A stretch of 64,000 nucleotides of DNA from Liolophura sinensis (lineage: Eukaryota > Mollusca > Polyplacophora > Chitonida > Chitonidae). The number at the start of each line of letters is the position of its first letter. Within the stretch, counting starts at the first letter, position 1. Location of the stretch: positions 7,057,504 through 7,121,503 of the forward strand of contig NC_088298.1 of the NCBI RefSeq assembly GCF_032854445.1, written 5' to 3'. Shown in pieces: positions 32,916-44,719 of this stretch. The notes beneath the pieces are model-generated. The model was not told the origin of the DNA and searched no databases. It was given only the letters and a program-made list of their open reading frames with translations. Made by a program: the position numbers and the translations under genes.

Positions 32916-33094
32916 GTCCCAGATGGCTAGTAGTCATACAACCAAGTTTACCTGACAAATACTTGGGAATTATCCCGGCCTTGAGACACATTTATGTTGT
33001 TATTTGACACGCTTCAGGTTGAAAACAAATCCATGCGCTCTACTCCGAGACCCTTAGTGTACCTACTGACTTTGAAGCTGTCGTTCGAATTCAA

Positions 33095-34140
33095 GACACA
33101 CTACTGCCCGATCCTAACGATATACTTTACTCTGTCATCCGACCACCCTACGCGGATCAATGGCGGGTCCTGTGTGGATCATACAGCCATGATGAGTGGG
33201 TCCATGCGCGGATGTTGGCAACATCATGATCACATCTTACGCGGATTTTGGCAACATCCTAATCACATCTTACGCGGATCTTGATCGGCCGGCACATGTA
33301 TTCTTGTTTAGACCGTTTTGCGACCCTCGAACCTTTGCCTACACATTAGCTATAAACATGACCCGATGTACCTTCCGTTTGCTTGCCTGATAAGATAGGC
33401 GTGGTGATGAAAAAAATATTACTGAATGATCTGCCATTAGCCTTACTCTCACTCGTTCATGCGAGTAAAAGGGTGAGCTAGCCCAATGCAAACTTCCGAG
33501 TTTCGCTTTCCCGTTTTCTCGGCGAAGTTTATTAGTGTCAGGTGAAATGTAAAATCATAGCCGAATTCCCGAACAAACGGAGGTGATGCATGTTCCCGCC
33601 AAAAGCTGTGCAAATATTATAAATTAACCGTTCGTGGTACCTAAAATTATCACGTATAAGTTCTTTTCTAACTATACACTATATTTAGCTTTTAAATTGA
33701 CTTCCTCAAAATTTTCCTCAAAACGCAAAATTTTGCGTTGAAGAAAATCGTGTGTCGTACAAGTAGGTTATGGCTGTGCATTAATTCAATAATTTTCGGA
33801 AACCGTCAAAACTCGATCTGCGTAATATCATAATTATGTGCGAACTACTAACCACGCCGGGAACCAGACCGTTTGTGAACATTTTTTTCTATTCCCAGAG
33901 AACAAACAAGGTTGGTGTCGAACAATTCGACGTTTGTTATAAGTTAGATGAGTATATGTGTGAGCGTTACGCGGATGATGCCCGGATCCTACGCCCATCC
34001 TACACGGATGGTACACCCATCTTGACTGCATTATCGGCGTATAAAGTGAACAACTGGCTGTGATATTACGTCTTTCTTACGGGGATGTTCCGATCCACAT
34101 ACGTGCCAGATACATCGTTAGGATCGAGCAGAACTGCAAC
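33095..34140. repeat. Weak inverted pair
   Basis: CTGCCCGATCCTAACGATAT at 33109-33128 is mirrored by the reverse complement of CATCGTTAGGATCGAGCAG at 34113-34131, and both continue with related GGATC-containing text. The interior has TACGCGGAT motifs at several places and no ORF with known motifs. It could be the ends of a non-autonomous DNA transposon. Confidence 0.35.
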
Positions 34141-34299
34141 ACGCCAACATGAAAATAACGAAAGTCTGAGGCAGACCGCGTGTTGGTATGATGTCACTTG
34201 GTGGGGTGTCATGTCTGGTGTGTTCAGTATGATACTTCAGTGATGGCAGCATGTTAGAAGCATGGACTAACTCTGCCCCAAGAAGACACAGCAGATGTT

Positions 34300-34376
34300 A
34301 CCGCACCTCATGGCTACTCGTCCTCATAATATGTGTGTAAAATTTGTGAAGTACGACGTAAAACAAAAAGCATCGG
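34300..34376 (+). mobile_element. SINE-B-like tail fragment
   Basis: GTCCTCATAATATGTGTG and GAAGTACGACGTAAAACAAA. Diverged. Confidence 0.4.
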
Positions 34377-34639
34377 TATACACTAAATACAATGTGCTTT
34401 GTTAAAGATTACAGCATTTTAAAAACGAAAAAGATTATACAAGTACATTCTACATTGATATTTGTGATAGACAACCCTGGAATACACACTAACAGATTAA
34501 ATCACGTGTTACATGACGCACACAGCCCAGGTGGTAAGTAATTAACGACTCTCCACTCTCTGATATGCCAGTTTTATGTGTCATTAGATAGTCACTCTTA
34601 AGCAATCACAAACGTTGACGCATTCAGTCTGACGACATC

Positions 34640-35285
34640 ATGCCAAGACTGACGTTAAACGAACGTAATCAGGCAGTTGGTATGGTTGCCGCAAGACTAA
34701 CGCAACAGGAGACGGAAAGAATTTTTCAGGATCGTCCGCGCCCCGGACGTCAACGAGTAACGACGCCTGGGATACGTCTGTCGTTGACGCCACAGCATCG
34801 TCAAGCCAGGATGCAGTTGTGCAGACGGCACGTTCGACACCCTGAAAAACCAGTGGCGAAATGGGAATCACGTTTCCGACTTACCCACTCAGATGAGCAA
34901 GTCTGGTCGTCGGGATGAGCGTTACTTTGATGCCTGTGTTGTCGACAAAAACCATTTTGGCGGCGCGTTAGTGATGGTGTAGGGAGGTTTCACATTTCGT
35001 CCGCTTTCTCCTCTTGTCTTTGTTGAGGGTAACTTGAATGCTGCAGTTTACCGAGACCAGATCCTTCAGCCCGCTTGTTGTACCTCTCCTGCAGTGTCGC
35101 GGTCCGGGATCACATTTCAGGAGGACATTGCTCTCCTCCATACAGCTCGGGTGACAACAGCATTTATGGATGTGAGCAACTTTCATGTGGTGCTTTGGTA
35201 TGCAAGTTCACCTGATTTAGGACCTTTTGAGCACGTTTGGGGCAAAATGGACCTAACCAGCCTCAAAACGTTAACGCAATAGTTA
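34640..35285 (+). pseudogene. Tc1/mariner-family transposase, broken
   Basis: N-terminal helix-turn-helix start MPRLTLNERNQAVGMVAARL, then a deletion into RPRPGRQRVTTP. The DDE region follows: HSDEQVW (first Asp), ITFQEDIALLHTARVTTAF (second Asp) and SSPDLGPFEHVWGKMD (Glu). The usual motifs are FSDES, FQQDNARPHTAR and YSPDLSPIEHVWD. A frameshift lies near 34,910 and an in-frame TAG replaces the usual Trp in VMVWGG. Cut-and-paste transposase of DNA transposons; inactive here. I could not find its terminal inverted repeats. Confidence 0.85.
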
Positions 35286-35609
35286 GAGACCTAACCAGGA
35301 TCTAGGCGAAAGATTCCTTGCTTTTGTGGCTTCAGCTAAATGGACATGCACATAGACTCTCGTGGTACACTCACCGGTTAACAGATTTATCCCTCAATGA
35401 CCTTGAAAACACGTTAACATCTTGACTTGAATAATCATTATGGTATGATCATTGACTATATTTTTGTTGTTTGACCATGAATATAGAAGAGAGGCCGTAA
35501 GCATTCGAAACTGGAAGAACAATACACTAATATCCATGGACAGCTGCTTTTTTGAGGGCGTATGCATACGACAGGCTATTTCTGAGGGATGGACAAGTGA
35601 AGGAATGGT

Positions 35610-35735
35610 GTGTCGAGATTATACCGCCAAACACATTCATTTCAAGGTTCTTCATGTTTACAATACGTATAATTCGCTTGTAACTAAAACACGCGGTCCA
35701 GAATGGCTTCATAGATGTGTCTAATTACACTTAAC
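35610..35735 (+). pseudogene. Penelope-like RT 3' end fragment, diverged
   Basis: TTCATGTTTACAATACGTAT, AATTCGCTTGTAACTAAAAC and AGATGTGTCTAATTACAC parallel 27065-27155. Confidence 0.45.
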
Positions 35736-35760
35736 CCGAAGCTGTATATTCATCGAAATA

Positions 35761-35955
35761 AATTAGACCCCAACGTTGTATGTATAAACAGTTGCAATTA
35801 GACCCCAACGTTGTATGTATAAACAGTTGCAATTAGACCCCCAACGTTGTATGTATAAACAGTTGCAATTAGACCCCAACGTTGTATGTATAAACAGTTG
35901 CAATTAGACCCCCAACGTTGTATGTATAAACAGTTGCAATTAGACCCCCAACTCA
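35761..35955 (+). repeat. 35/36-bp tandem array, 5.4 copies
   Basis: Units run from AATTAGACCCC to CAACGTTGTATG, then TATAAACAGTTGC. They are almost identical and differ only by four or five C in one run. No variable spacers, so it is not a CRISPR array. Confidence 0.95.
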
Positions 35956-36039
35956 GACACATATTTAGATTATCAGCAAGTTAGAAACTAGTCTAGTTCA
36001 CGATTTGAATACTGGTTTAACTTGACCGTCTACAACAGT

Positions 36040-36205
36040 CATTGTGTCCTTCCATCATTTATTGAAAACCACTGATTGCTTCTCTCTGAATGAATCTGTC
36101 CTAGTTTTGTATATACTTTATTACTTCTTTAGTGGTTTAACGTTGTTTTCAGGAAATGATTGCGATTGACCAGGAACGTCCATTTCGTTTCACGGCTGTT
36201 TTGAG
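36040..36205 (+). repeat. Repeat D
   Basis: CTCTGAATGAATCTGTCCTA, TTAACGTTGTTTTCAGGAAA, GCGATTGACCAGGAACGTCC. Confidence 0.65.
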
Positions 36206-36539
36206 GATGTCCTTTTCGGCTTTTGTATATCTGCTAGCTCCAATTTGTGATCTGTCTATCTACTCCCATCCGTCATGTACTATGTGTCAACTGTGTGTGT
36301 ACATGAATTGTCCAGAGGCAGTGCCTATCGGTATTTACATTGTGGTCGCTACTGCTTCAGCGCTCTTTATTTTGTAAGTCGATAATACGATACTGAACAC
36401 ACAAAGAAATTAAACATTTAGAGAAGCGAATTATATTGGAGAGTGCACTTAATGCATAGTCCTCTTTAACTGTGTAGCCATTGCGTCCATAAACCAGATA
36501 AAATAAAGTAACAAATGTCAAGCTTCAGTGAACTTTCTA

Positions 36540-36660
36540 TACATTTTCCGTTCATTGAGGATTTGTTGTTAAACGTTGTTCTGGGACATGGTCTTGCGAT
36601 TATTGACATGGAACATCCATTTTGTTTGACGCCTGGTATACGAATATCTGGATTCTATGC
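36540..36660 (+). repeat. Repeat D fragment
   Basis: GTTGTTAAACGTTGTTCTGG, CTTGCGATTATTGACATGGA and GCCTGGTATACGAATATC. Confidence 0.65.
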
Positions 36661-37009
36661 CATTACCAATTTATTTTTTATCTAGGATTACCACAAAACA
36701 ACACAATCATTACCTTGGGGCGGTCTGGCACCTCAGTGTAACTCCGTAGCCTAAAATCACATATCATCTGATTGCACCAGTGGCAGGTAACATTTTATTT
36801 TGAAGGCTTTTTTTTGTTGATACGAAGTTTTAACTCCCTTGCCACCAAGGCTAAGACGGAGCTTAGTCGAGAAAAGAACACAAGAGGCAAAACACCAAGC
36901 CACTGAAATAGAGATTTCCAATTTGAACAGGAAGAATGGACAAGAAAGGCGCTAACGAGGCTGATATATCGTCACGTCATTCTCATGCACTTATTCTCTA
37001 ATAGTAAAA

Positions 37010-37354
37010 AACCGGCCCGGATAACATAGCGTCCGCTTCCGAACCGGTAGATCCAGGATCAATCCTTGATCGAATCACACTTAAGACTTTAAAAGAGGAA
37101 GTTGTAACTTCCTCGCCTGGTGTTCAGCATGAAGGGGATAATGCAACGACTGGTTGACCCGTATCAGTATAAAGGCTCGGGCGGGGCGACTTACTTGCCG
37201 TCAGTAAGTCGTCTCAGTGAAGCAGCAGTAAATAAAAGAGCGGTGGAAATCCGTCCTGCAACAAGAAGGCACATGCACCCTAATGATTCCGTCGTCGTCA
37301 TATGACTGAAAAACTGTTGAGTACGACGTTAAACCCCAAGCACTCACTCACTCA
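37010..37354 (+). mobile_element. SINE-B, full length with TSD
   Basis: Head CCGGCCCGGATAACATAGCG with B box ATCAATCCTTGATCGAATC, family body (GCTCGGGCGGGGCGACTTAC) and ACTC tail. Flanked by CTCTAATAGTAAAA (36996-37009) and CTCTAATAATAAAA (37355-37368): 14 bp, one mismatch. Confidence 0.9.
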
Positions 37355-37379
37355 CTCTAATAATAAAATAGGTCGCAAC

Positions 37380-37865
37380 AAAGTGGTATTTCTCTTTTTT
37401 CATATGCTAATATTTATTACGTTAGTCCTCTTCGCTAACACTTATTGCTGGCGGTAATACAATCGGATGTGGGTCAAAACGCTCACTAGGATAACACCCA
37501 CTAGTTTTAGTCCAAACGCCCGCCAAGGCCTTCTGGTAGAATAGCCGATATAAATGGACACAAATAACTCCTCGATTATTTAGAAACAACAACAGATGAA
37601 TAATGTGTAGAACACTACGTGTTTGTATCTTGAACATTTTTAATACATGCTTGACGGACATGATACAATTGTAACGTATCGCACAACTTGTGAAGAGCTC
37701 TTGACACAGGAAAACATTCCATCTCGTTGTACGATCGCCAATCAAGCGTCCTATTAAGTAATCCTCTTATTAGCCGAAGTCGCCATAACTCTACAACAAT
37801 CTGACACCATGCAGAGACGTGTATAATTGTTTTATAAGTAGAAGAAAGCACCACGATTTATTTCA
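37380..37865. other. Unassigned
   Basis: Two overlapping minus-strand frames of 80-107 codons show no recognised features. Confidence 0.35.
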
Positions 37866-37869
37866 GGAC

Positions 37870-38010
37870 ACAAACACAGCCCCTTGTCAGTTTACCTCAG
37901 GTTTTAATTTTAACTATTCAAGTAAATGGTTAAGCAGTATTAAATTACACGCCCCCTAGCACCGTGGTTGGCAGAATTAGGTTAAAAACAACAACAATAC
38001 GCATCAATTA
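37870..38010 (+). repeat. Repeat C fragment
   Basis: CCCCTTGTCAGTTTACCTCA, GCCCCCTAGCACCGTGG and CAGAATTAGGTTAAAAAC. Confidence 0.6.
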
Positions 38011-38254
38011 CTTTTTCCTCAAACTTTTTGAATAAACAATACAATATTAGTGTAAAAATGGGCTTTGTTACACTTAAGTGAAATGTTCCAATCACTTGAT
38101 TCCTAGGTAACAAGGTCAAAATATTGCTTGACCACGAAAATCATAGTAAGTTATTGTAAAACACGTTTTAGCTATATTAACGGTAAGAAATATACCAGAT
38201 TTAGTGATTAAAATATTAAGTTAAGTCAAAGATCGCTTCGTGATTCGGGGCCTG

Positions 38255-38580
38255 ATGAATAATCTATGCATCGAAACTGACATTCGTATACCAGCTGTCA
38301 AGCAAGAAGGACGTTCTCGGTCAATAACGGTAAGGCCAATTCCCAAAACGACCTATAAAACAAACTACAAAAAACCAAGCAAGTACATTAAGTTCGAAAA
38401 TAGGACAGAATCGTACAAAGAGAAGCACTCAATAGTTTTCAATGATGTAGGAAAAACACAAGTTGTGTTCTGGGCGACTGAGTGAAATCAGCATTCAAAC
38501 CGTATGCCATGTTATAACGGAAGTTGTCGAACAACAAAATATGTATCTTAGTTGCGCTTTAATTGCAATAAGTCTAGGAT
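38255..38580 (-). repeat. Repeat D, minus orientation, long copy
   Basis: CATTCGTATACCAGCTGTCA, CGTTCTCGGTCAATAACGGT, CAATTCCCAAAACGACC and CAGCATTCAAACCGTATGCC. The open frame of 81 codons is incidental. Confidence 0.6.
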
Positions 38581-38801
38581 CAGAGGTTTGGCCGCCTACC
38601 TCAAAAACTGTGAAGCAGAGTTCATCCCATGTCTATAATCCTTTCACAACTGAAATATACACACAGAACAGAATTAAGCACACCCTCTGGTTTTCATCGG
38701 AGTGATTTTGTACACATGAGATTAATGTTCATCTAAATAAAACTGTAAAATGCGACTGGTCGTGAGCAGTGTGATCCTTCGGCTGAGGAAAAACAACAAA
38801 A

Positions 38802-39380
38802 TCACTGAAATCCAAGAGTTTTAATGGTAACACTTGCATTTGTATCATCACTGGCTTTTATGTGGAAGAATGGCTTCACAAGCATCGTTCTGGAGTGAGC
38901 CGTGTTGAAGTAGTGGTTGAAATTCTAATTAGTAAAAACGTCATTTGGTATCTCCATCTCCGTTGTTGTCCATACATGCTCCATGATCTTATGGGCCACA
39001 CTAACCTCGCCATCCATCGGCTCCATAAGCTGTGGTGTTGTGGCATAAGCCCGTGGCTGTTGGAAATCAGGATAAATGTGTTCAGCAGTTAGGTATGAGA
39101 GCGACATAACTTTCCCCATGAGTTTGAATGTGGCGTACTGGTGTTTTGCAGGCAATTTTAAGACCAACACTTTGGACTTTCCTAAAGATGGCTTAGTTCC
39201 AGCGGAATGACCAACCTCACAGGGTGGCATTCGAAAACACATCCCACATATACCCCCCTCAAATTCTGCCACTTCGGCTTAGGGTTTCATTCCCGGGGCA
39301 CATCCGACGCCACAGACATTGAATATCAGAAATGATAGTAGAAGAATAAAAATATAGCATTGGCAGTTTTGTAGTTTCAT
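38802..39380 (-). pseudogene. Secreted-protein-like ORF with two internal stops
   Basis: Starting at ATG 39380 (minus) the frame opens with a short polar N-terminus, a strongly hydrophobic run (ILLLSFLIFNVCGVGC) typical of a cleavable signal peptide, then APGMKP and a TAA at 39279-39281. The same frame resumes with a Cys-containing part (GGICGMCFRMPPCEVGHS) and stays open for 117 codons to a TAG at 38925-38927. It then runs 40 more codons to a TGA at 38802-38804. Total 193 codons, three Cys in the mature N-terminal part, no other domain recognised. It may be a decayed intronless gene, or the stops may be polymorphic. Stretches like this with two stops do arise by chance; the signal-peptide start is the main argument. 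Confidence 0.35.
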
Positions 39381-39507
39381 GGAGTTTGCAAAGGTGGACA
39401 GGGTTCTCTGTCATCAACGTTCCGGCTATGATCTTTTCACAATAGTGGATCTCGGTTTGAAGACGTCTTGTTTTGCCGTCTTCTTTACTTGAAATTCAAA
39501 TGTAGAT

Positions 39508-39660
39508 TATTTATTTATTTATTTGATTGGTGTTTTTACGCCGTACGCAAGAATATTTCACTTATACGACGGCGGCCAGCATTATGGTGAGAGGAAACCG
39601 GGCACAGCCTGGGGGAAAGTCACGACCATCCGCAGGTTGCTGGCAGACCTTCTCACGTGC
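39508..39660 (-). mobile_element. SINE-A 3' half
   Basis: TATTTATTTATTTGATTGGT, CGCCGTACGCAAGAATATTT and CATCCGCAGGTTGCTGGCAG. The head is missing. Confidence 0.85.
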
Positions 39661-39669
39661 AAGTGTAGA

Positions 39670-42600
39670 TTAAAGGTGTTATCCAACAGCGTTGCCGGGA
39701 TCCATGCCTCTAGTCTTTTACCATTTTGGTAGCCTGGTGTTTATGAAGTTCATAATCATGGGAAAAATGCGAAAAAAAAGGAAAGGAATGTTCTCAGTTT
39801 TGAACCCTAGACTGCTAGGCATTATTTACAGTTGGCCAAGTACTGAAGACAAGCATGGAGATAGGGCGACTTTGATGATCTGCTGGTAGCCGAGGACAAA
39901 AAGACAGAAAAAACACATTGTTGCAAAGCGGATGCCAGTTCCCACGGTCATCAACTGCAGTGAGTGGTTTCATGCAGTGTAACACGAAGCTCCCAAGTTA
40001 TTTACACAGGACAGTTTGTGAACTTTTCCGTAAATGAAATTTTCTTAGGGTCTCAATAAAATTCAAAATGGCTGCTAAACCACATGACCGGTAAAACAGC
40101 CGAAAAACGTCAAAAGTTGCTTCATATGTTGCTTAAGACTCTGAAGTTAAGTATGTACATTTCAGGTTGCTTAACAATTGGTGTGCAATCACCCAACTCT
40201 AGTGTCCAATCTGGTTTGCTTGGGTTCAATTCAGTTTCCAGAGCGGACAAGGACAGAGTGCATGTAGGTCACAGGAAATGTTAGGCGACTATAAACATAT
40301 GAAATTTTGATGCAAATATAGAGAAGGAATAAGCGGTGTTGTGTGTTGTTTTCTTTAAAATAGGTCAACAGTCCAACGGCATGGCGTACGGTTTCGTAGT
40401 TAGTCTTCTGTGCGATATCCTAAAGCCCGTCTCTTCCTTACGGGCATGCAAGGTCTAGACCAGATTAGAAACTGGAAACCACGATTTTTCTTTAACGCTT
40501 GAATTTGGCCTAATAAGAGTAATATGTTTTAGGCTCGTCGTGACTTTAAGGTACATGTGTGGATAGACATTTTTCGCATATTTCGCCATGGCTTTAGACT
40601 TGTATTCCTGATAGCAGGGGATATGGAGAAATTCCGTGGGGATTGTTGAGGGTTACTCATGATGTACTGGGAACAGGGCTGGCTTTACGTGCAAACATTG
40701 AAAATTGTCCGTTGATGGCCGTAGAGAGGAGGGGGAGTTGTTCATTTCTCGGTTTGAGTGACAGGCGACCGACCTATGGGGGAGGTTACCTGCAGAACGC
40801 GTATAATAATATACAGTCACTTTCAAAGCCCATGTTGAATGCACAGGCTTACATTTCTATTTCTGAAATGGGGTGGTGTCATTTAAATATTTCTAGCGAG
40901 AAAACTATAGATCGTGACTCGAATTTGTTGTCACACATCATAAACTACATGTCCTGGGCTACAGTCTGGTTCAAGTTTCAGATCTGTAGCTTACGTATTT
41001 CTTGAGTTACAGTCCATTGAAATTACGTGACTGAAAAAAGTTTTTGATTCTATCTCAAAAAGTTACAAAGATAGACAAAATCCGGAAGCAGATTCGCAAT
41101 CAGCTACACCAGAATACATGACAACATTATTGCATATCGGTCAAGAAATTTGGAAGCTCGCTATTGGTCGTTTCAGCCACGCGATGACATATGGTTGAAT
41201 TTTGAAAAAAAAGGTAGGAGTTAGATGTAGTTTGTCGCACTGAAGACAACCGTGGTTTTAGGTTTTTCCTACGACGTATATTTTTCTTTAAATTACAATT
41301 AAAGCTTATTTTAGAGTAATTTTTCAAAGGTCACGTGACCGGACAGTGACTCTGAAAATAGGTCAGTAGATAGACCAACTATAGATCTTCATTTCTGATT
41401 CCGAGCTTTAGGGTCACGAGTGGGTCACGAGTTTTGCCATTAAAATGCGTTTAAAAACTTATTTTTATTTATAGTCAGCTCATAAAATTGCAATATCTCC
41501 CAAAATCCTTAAAGCTAGAAAAACATACTTGGCATTTTAAGTATCGGCATTTTTGGTGCTGTTTGGTCAGTCACGTGATTTAGAAGCCATTTTGAGTTTT
41601 ATTGATAAGCTTAAACCATCTTTTCCCGTAAATGGGCTCATGATCTTTTGGATAAAATCTTAGTTGCAAGTTTCTGGTGGATCGCTGTACCTATATTGTA
41701 CACAAACGTTTTGTTTTGGTATGCAACCTGGGGTGTAACTGACCAAGGAAATTGGCTTAAAAGTAGGTCAAGTCTAAAAACTGCTCAAATGATTAAATAA
41801 ACACACTGTCCTAGTACTCCTAGGGGTCAGGATTACAAATCTGTAAGAAATATTTTTATACTTGATATAGGTTTCATGTTATGACCAAAAAAAACATCCA
41901 AAGTATGAAGTATGCCCCCACCCCGGTACACACGTACAGAAACTGTCAAAAACCCTTTCACATAACATGGGAGCTTCGTGATAGACTGCATGAAACCTGT
42001 TCACTGTAGAATGCTTGCTGAAGGGCGTATATTCTAATTCGGTCAGGCGACGAAAGCAGTAAATCAAAGGAACAATCTCTCGATACATGTGGCCCAGCTC
42101 GGCTTTTTGAGAGCGTGTTTTTTTGTTTTTTTTTTTCTTTTCATTGTCTTTCACCACAGCCTGAAGGAACATCCCCCTTAGCAGTCACCGGTTTAAATCC
42201 AGTTCATTCCTGCCAACTTTTGTTCTCTTATTTTTTTCTTAAATTATGAAGAAATTTTTAGGCACCACACCACCAGTCCTAGCAGCCTAGGGTTCAAATC
42301 CAGTCTAACCATTCTTACCACATTCATCTCGGATTTAAGCGTGGACATTATGGTTCATTTGTGGGTGATTGTGCTAAAAAATTTTCCTTGAAAATACAAC
42401 ACCTGGTTTCGACAAGATACATGCAATTTACTCGTCCGGAGAGTTTATTGTCATATGGATTACGTCTATTTTTTGCTCGTGGGTTTTTTTCAGAAGAGCA
42501 CAGAACTGATCTGTGGTGGAGAGAGTTTTAGAAAGCTGTGTGTACAGACCGCTTGGAAGCCGTATAACTGCATACAGTTCTAATGGCTTTTTTTGTTGTT

Positions 42601-42780
42601 GTTTTTTTTTTTGTTTTGTTTTGTTTTGTTAATTTGTGACCTGTATTATTCAGTCTGAAATAAAGAAATATTACTCAGAATGCCCTAAGTGAATAAAAAA
42701 GACACGAAGGTTACACTTCCTGACTCTCTTCACAGAGTGGTCCAAAACGGGAAGGTCTGAAATTCTGCTGCTATCACGAC
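39670..42780. other. Longest repeat-poor stretch, unassigned
   Basis: About 3.1 kb without SINEs, C or D. A 120-codon frame at 40643-41005 and a 97-codon minus frame at 41879-42172 have no recognised motifs. Two CACGTG boxes occur at 41332-41337 and 41572-41577. T-rich simple sequence lies at 42,590-42,630. Confidence 0.4.
41329..41340. promoter_or_regulatory. Perfect palindromic E-box (CLEAR-like)
   Basis: GGTCACGTGACC is a 12-bp palindrome containing GTCACGTGAC, the form bound by bHLH-zip factors such as TFEB/MITF and USF. A second CACGTG lies 240 bp downstream. No promoter or gene is visible nearby, so function is only possible. Confidence 0.25.
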
Positions 42781-42789
42781 ACAGACAAA

Positions 42790-43075
42790 CACAGCAAACC
42801 GATGGCTAGTTAAACACGGAGATACGTCACCTTCAGAACGATATTAAGCGAGCATCTGCCTGGCGACCACTATAATCACAACCTGGGCCTGTCAACGACA
42901 GAACCCTGCCGATTTCCTAATGCGGCTCAACATCGCGCCTTGCCCATTCGTCCTCTTAACAGCTTTGAGGACGCGAAACACTCTCTGGACCATTTCCCTG
43001 AAAATCGATACCCGGACGTAAACTAAAACCGCTAGAACGCCGATAGTCCTTGATTTTGTACATGTTCAAAACAAT
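42790..43075 (+). repeat. Repeat E, copy 2
   Basis: GTCACCTTCAGAACGATATT, GCGACCACTATAATCACAAC, GGGCCTGTCAACGACAGAA and TTTGAGGACGCG parallel 6040-6300. Confidence 0.55.
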
Positions 43076-43464
43076 TGTAAGAACTGTCGATACAGCTGTC
43101 CTGGTATAATTGTTGCTATTTTCGTCGTTACCTGCTTTCAGTTGAACTACTACAGAAGGTAAAAATGTCACCAGTTACCTATAATTTATATCCACAAAAG
43201 TAGTAAGATGTATGATCCCAAACCACGTCACATGCTTAATGCGGGTTCAAGTCCGGCCTTGGACAGGGGATTTTTAGACTCCCTCATCTCATTTTTCCTA
43301 GGGACTTGGTCTTTTCGTTCATGTTCGCACCAAATTTGAAGGAATTGTCTCAAATGTTAATCTTTCAAGACTATGATTGGTTCAACATGATCTGGGGTCC
43401 GCTAACATCTTATCTGGTCTATACGTAAACAAAATATAACTGGCATAGGCGAAACGAGATACGT

Positions 43465-43520
43465 GGAACGCCACCGCCAGACGGCGCCTCGAGCAGCAAC
43501 ACCTGATATATATAGTCTCA
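43465..43520 (+). repeat. Repeat H, copy 1
   Basis: CAGACGGCGCCTCGAGCAGC then AACACCTGATATATAT matches CAGACGGAGCCTCAAGCAGC and AACACCTTATATATG at 50831-50868. Confidence 0.5.
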
Positions 43521-43524
43521 ACCG

Positions 43525-44385
43525 GGTTTACCCAGGGATTATTATCTATTGAGGCTAATCCATAGCTTCTCTCTACTCCCTGCAGTCGTATTTTACAAAC
43601 CTTCCGTGCTGTCCCTCACCATTTGATGCTGACATCAATAAAACATTCAAGTTCATATACTCAAGAGTTCTTCGTTGTCACGTGTTGTCCAGTCCCACAG
43701 CCTCTAGTAAATGTGCACGGGTACTAAACTCCTCAACCGTAGATCCATGTGGAAAGACTTTTGCGGTGGACGGCCATGTTGAAACATTGATTTCAGAGCC
43801 CGCTTGTCGAACACTCATCTCTTGGCGAGACGCGGAAGTGGCCATAGCTGTCAGACTGCACCACGTGCTTTGGTGTAGTTGTTTACTTCAGAGTCAGGGG
43901 CAGTGAAGTCCTGCAAGTGTCACGTCGAATACATCAGACATGACACTTCATTCAGTCTCATTATACTCACACCAATCCTGTTTCGTTATTCCTACCTCCC
44001 AATGTTCAGTGCCAAGCGAGGCAGCGACAAGTACCTTTGTTAAGAGAGGGGTACGTGTGATTTAGTGAGCAGGGTGTGCGACTCCTAGCAATAATAGGTG
44101 TGACTTCGATCCCGGCATTGCACGGGAAATTCGTAGATGGCAGTGGTGACAATAAACTGTCTCCAATGCTATATTGTGCAGTATTTCTGGGAGTGTGGTG
44201 AATTATTGCACTTCACCAATATGACAAACTGGCGAATATATGTGCATCACATGTGGAAAAGCTCGCCAGTTCCTTGCCAGATTTCGGGGGCTTTCTATGA
44301 TCACTCGGGTTTCTTCAACCATGAGAACTCGCCGTCACCTGTAAGTGGAAAATATAGCCTTAAACAAAAATGAAATAAATGAGTA
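43525..44385. other. Unassigned
   Basis: No gene recognised. A tRNA-like box (GTGACTTCGATCCCGGC) near 44100 has no complete cloverleaf. Confidence 0.35.
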
Positions 44386-44390
44386 TATGA

Positions 44391-44652
44391 GGGGACCTCC
44401 GTGGCTCAGTCGGTTAGCGCCCTAGCGCAGCGTAATGACCCAGGAGCCTCTCACCAATGGGGTCGCTGTGAGTTCAAGCCCAGCTCATGCTGGCTTCCTC
44501 TCCGGCCGTAAGTGGGAAGGTCTGCCAGCAACCTGCGGGTGGTCGTGGGTTTCCCCCGGGCTGTGCCCGGTTTCCACCCACAATAATGCTGGCCCCCGTC
44601 GTATAAGTGAAATATTCTTGAGTACGGCGTAAAACACCAATCAAAAAAAAAA
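44391..44652 (+). mobile_element. SINE-A, full length with TSD
   Basis: Complete head (CTCCGTGGCTCAGTCGGTTA), B box, body and an A-rich tail. Flanked by AAATGAGTAT at 44377-44386 and 44653-44662. Confidence 0.95.
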
Positions 44653-44719
44653 AAATGAGTATGCCATGAAAATCTTGTAGCAACTGTGATGTTGCATTTT
44701 CATACAACCACAAACCTGG

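Noticed and set aside
33022-33230. Open plus-strand run of about 68 codons (DTLLPDPNDILYSVIRPPYA)
   Set aside because: Looks protein-like but has a stop right at its best acceptor, no start, and lies within a possible inverted-repeat element.
35761-35955. CRISPR-like regular array
   Set aside because: Units are contiguous with no unique spacers, and the window is eukaryotic.
40643-41005. 120-codon plus-strand frame
   Set aside because: Starts at TTG and has no recognised motif, no splice context and an overlapping frame on the other strand.
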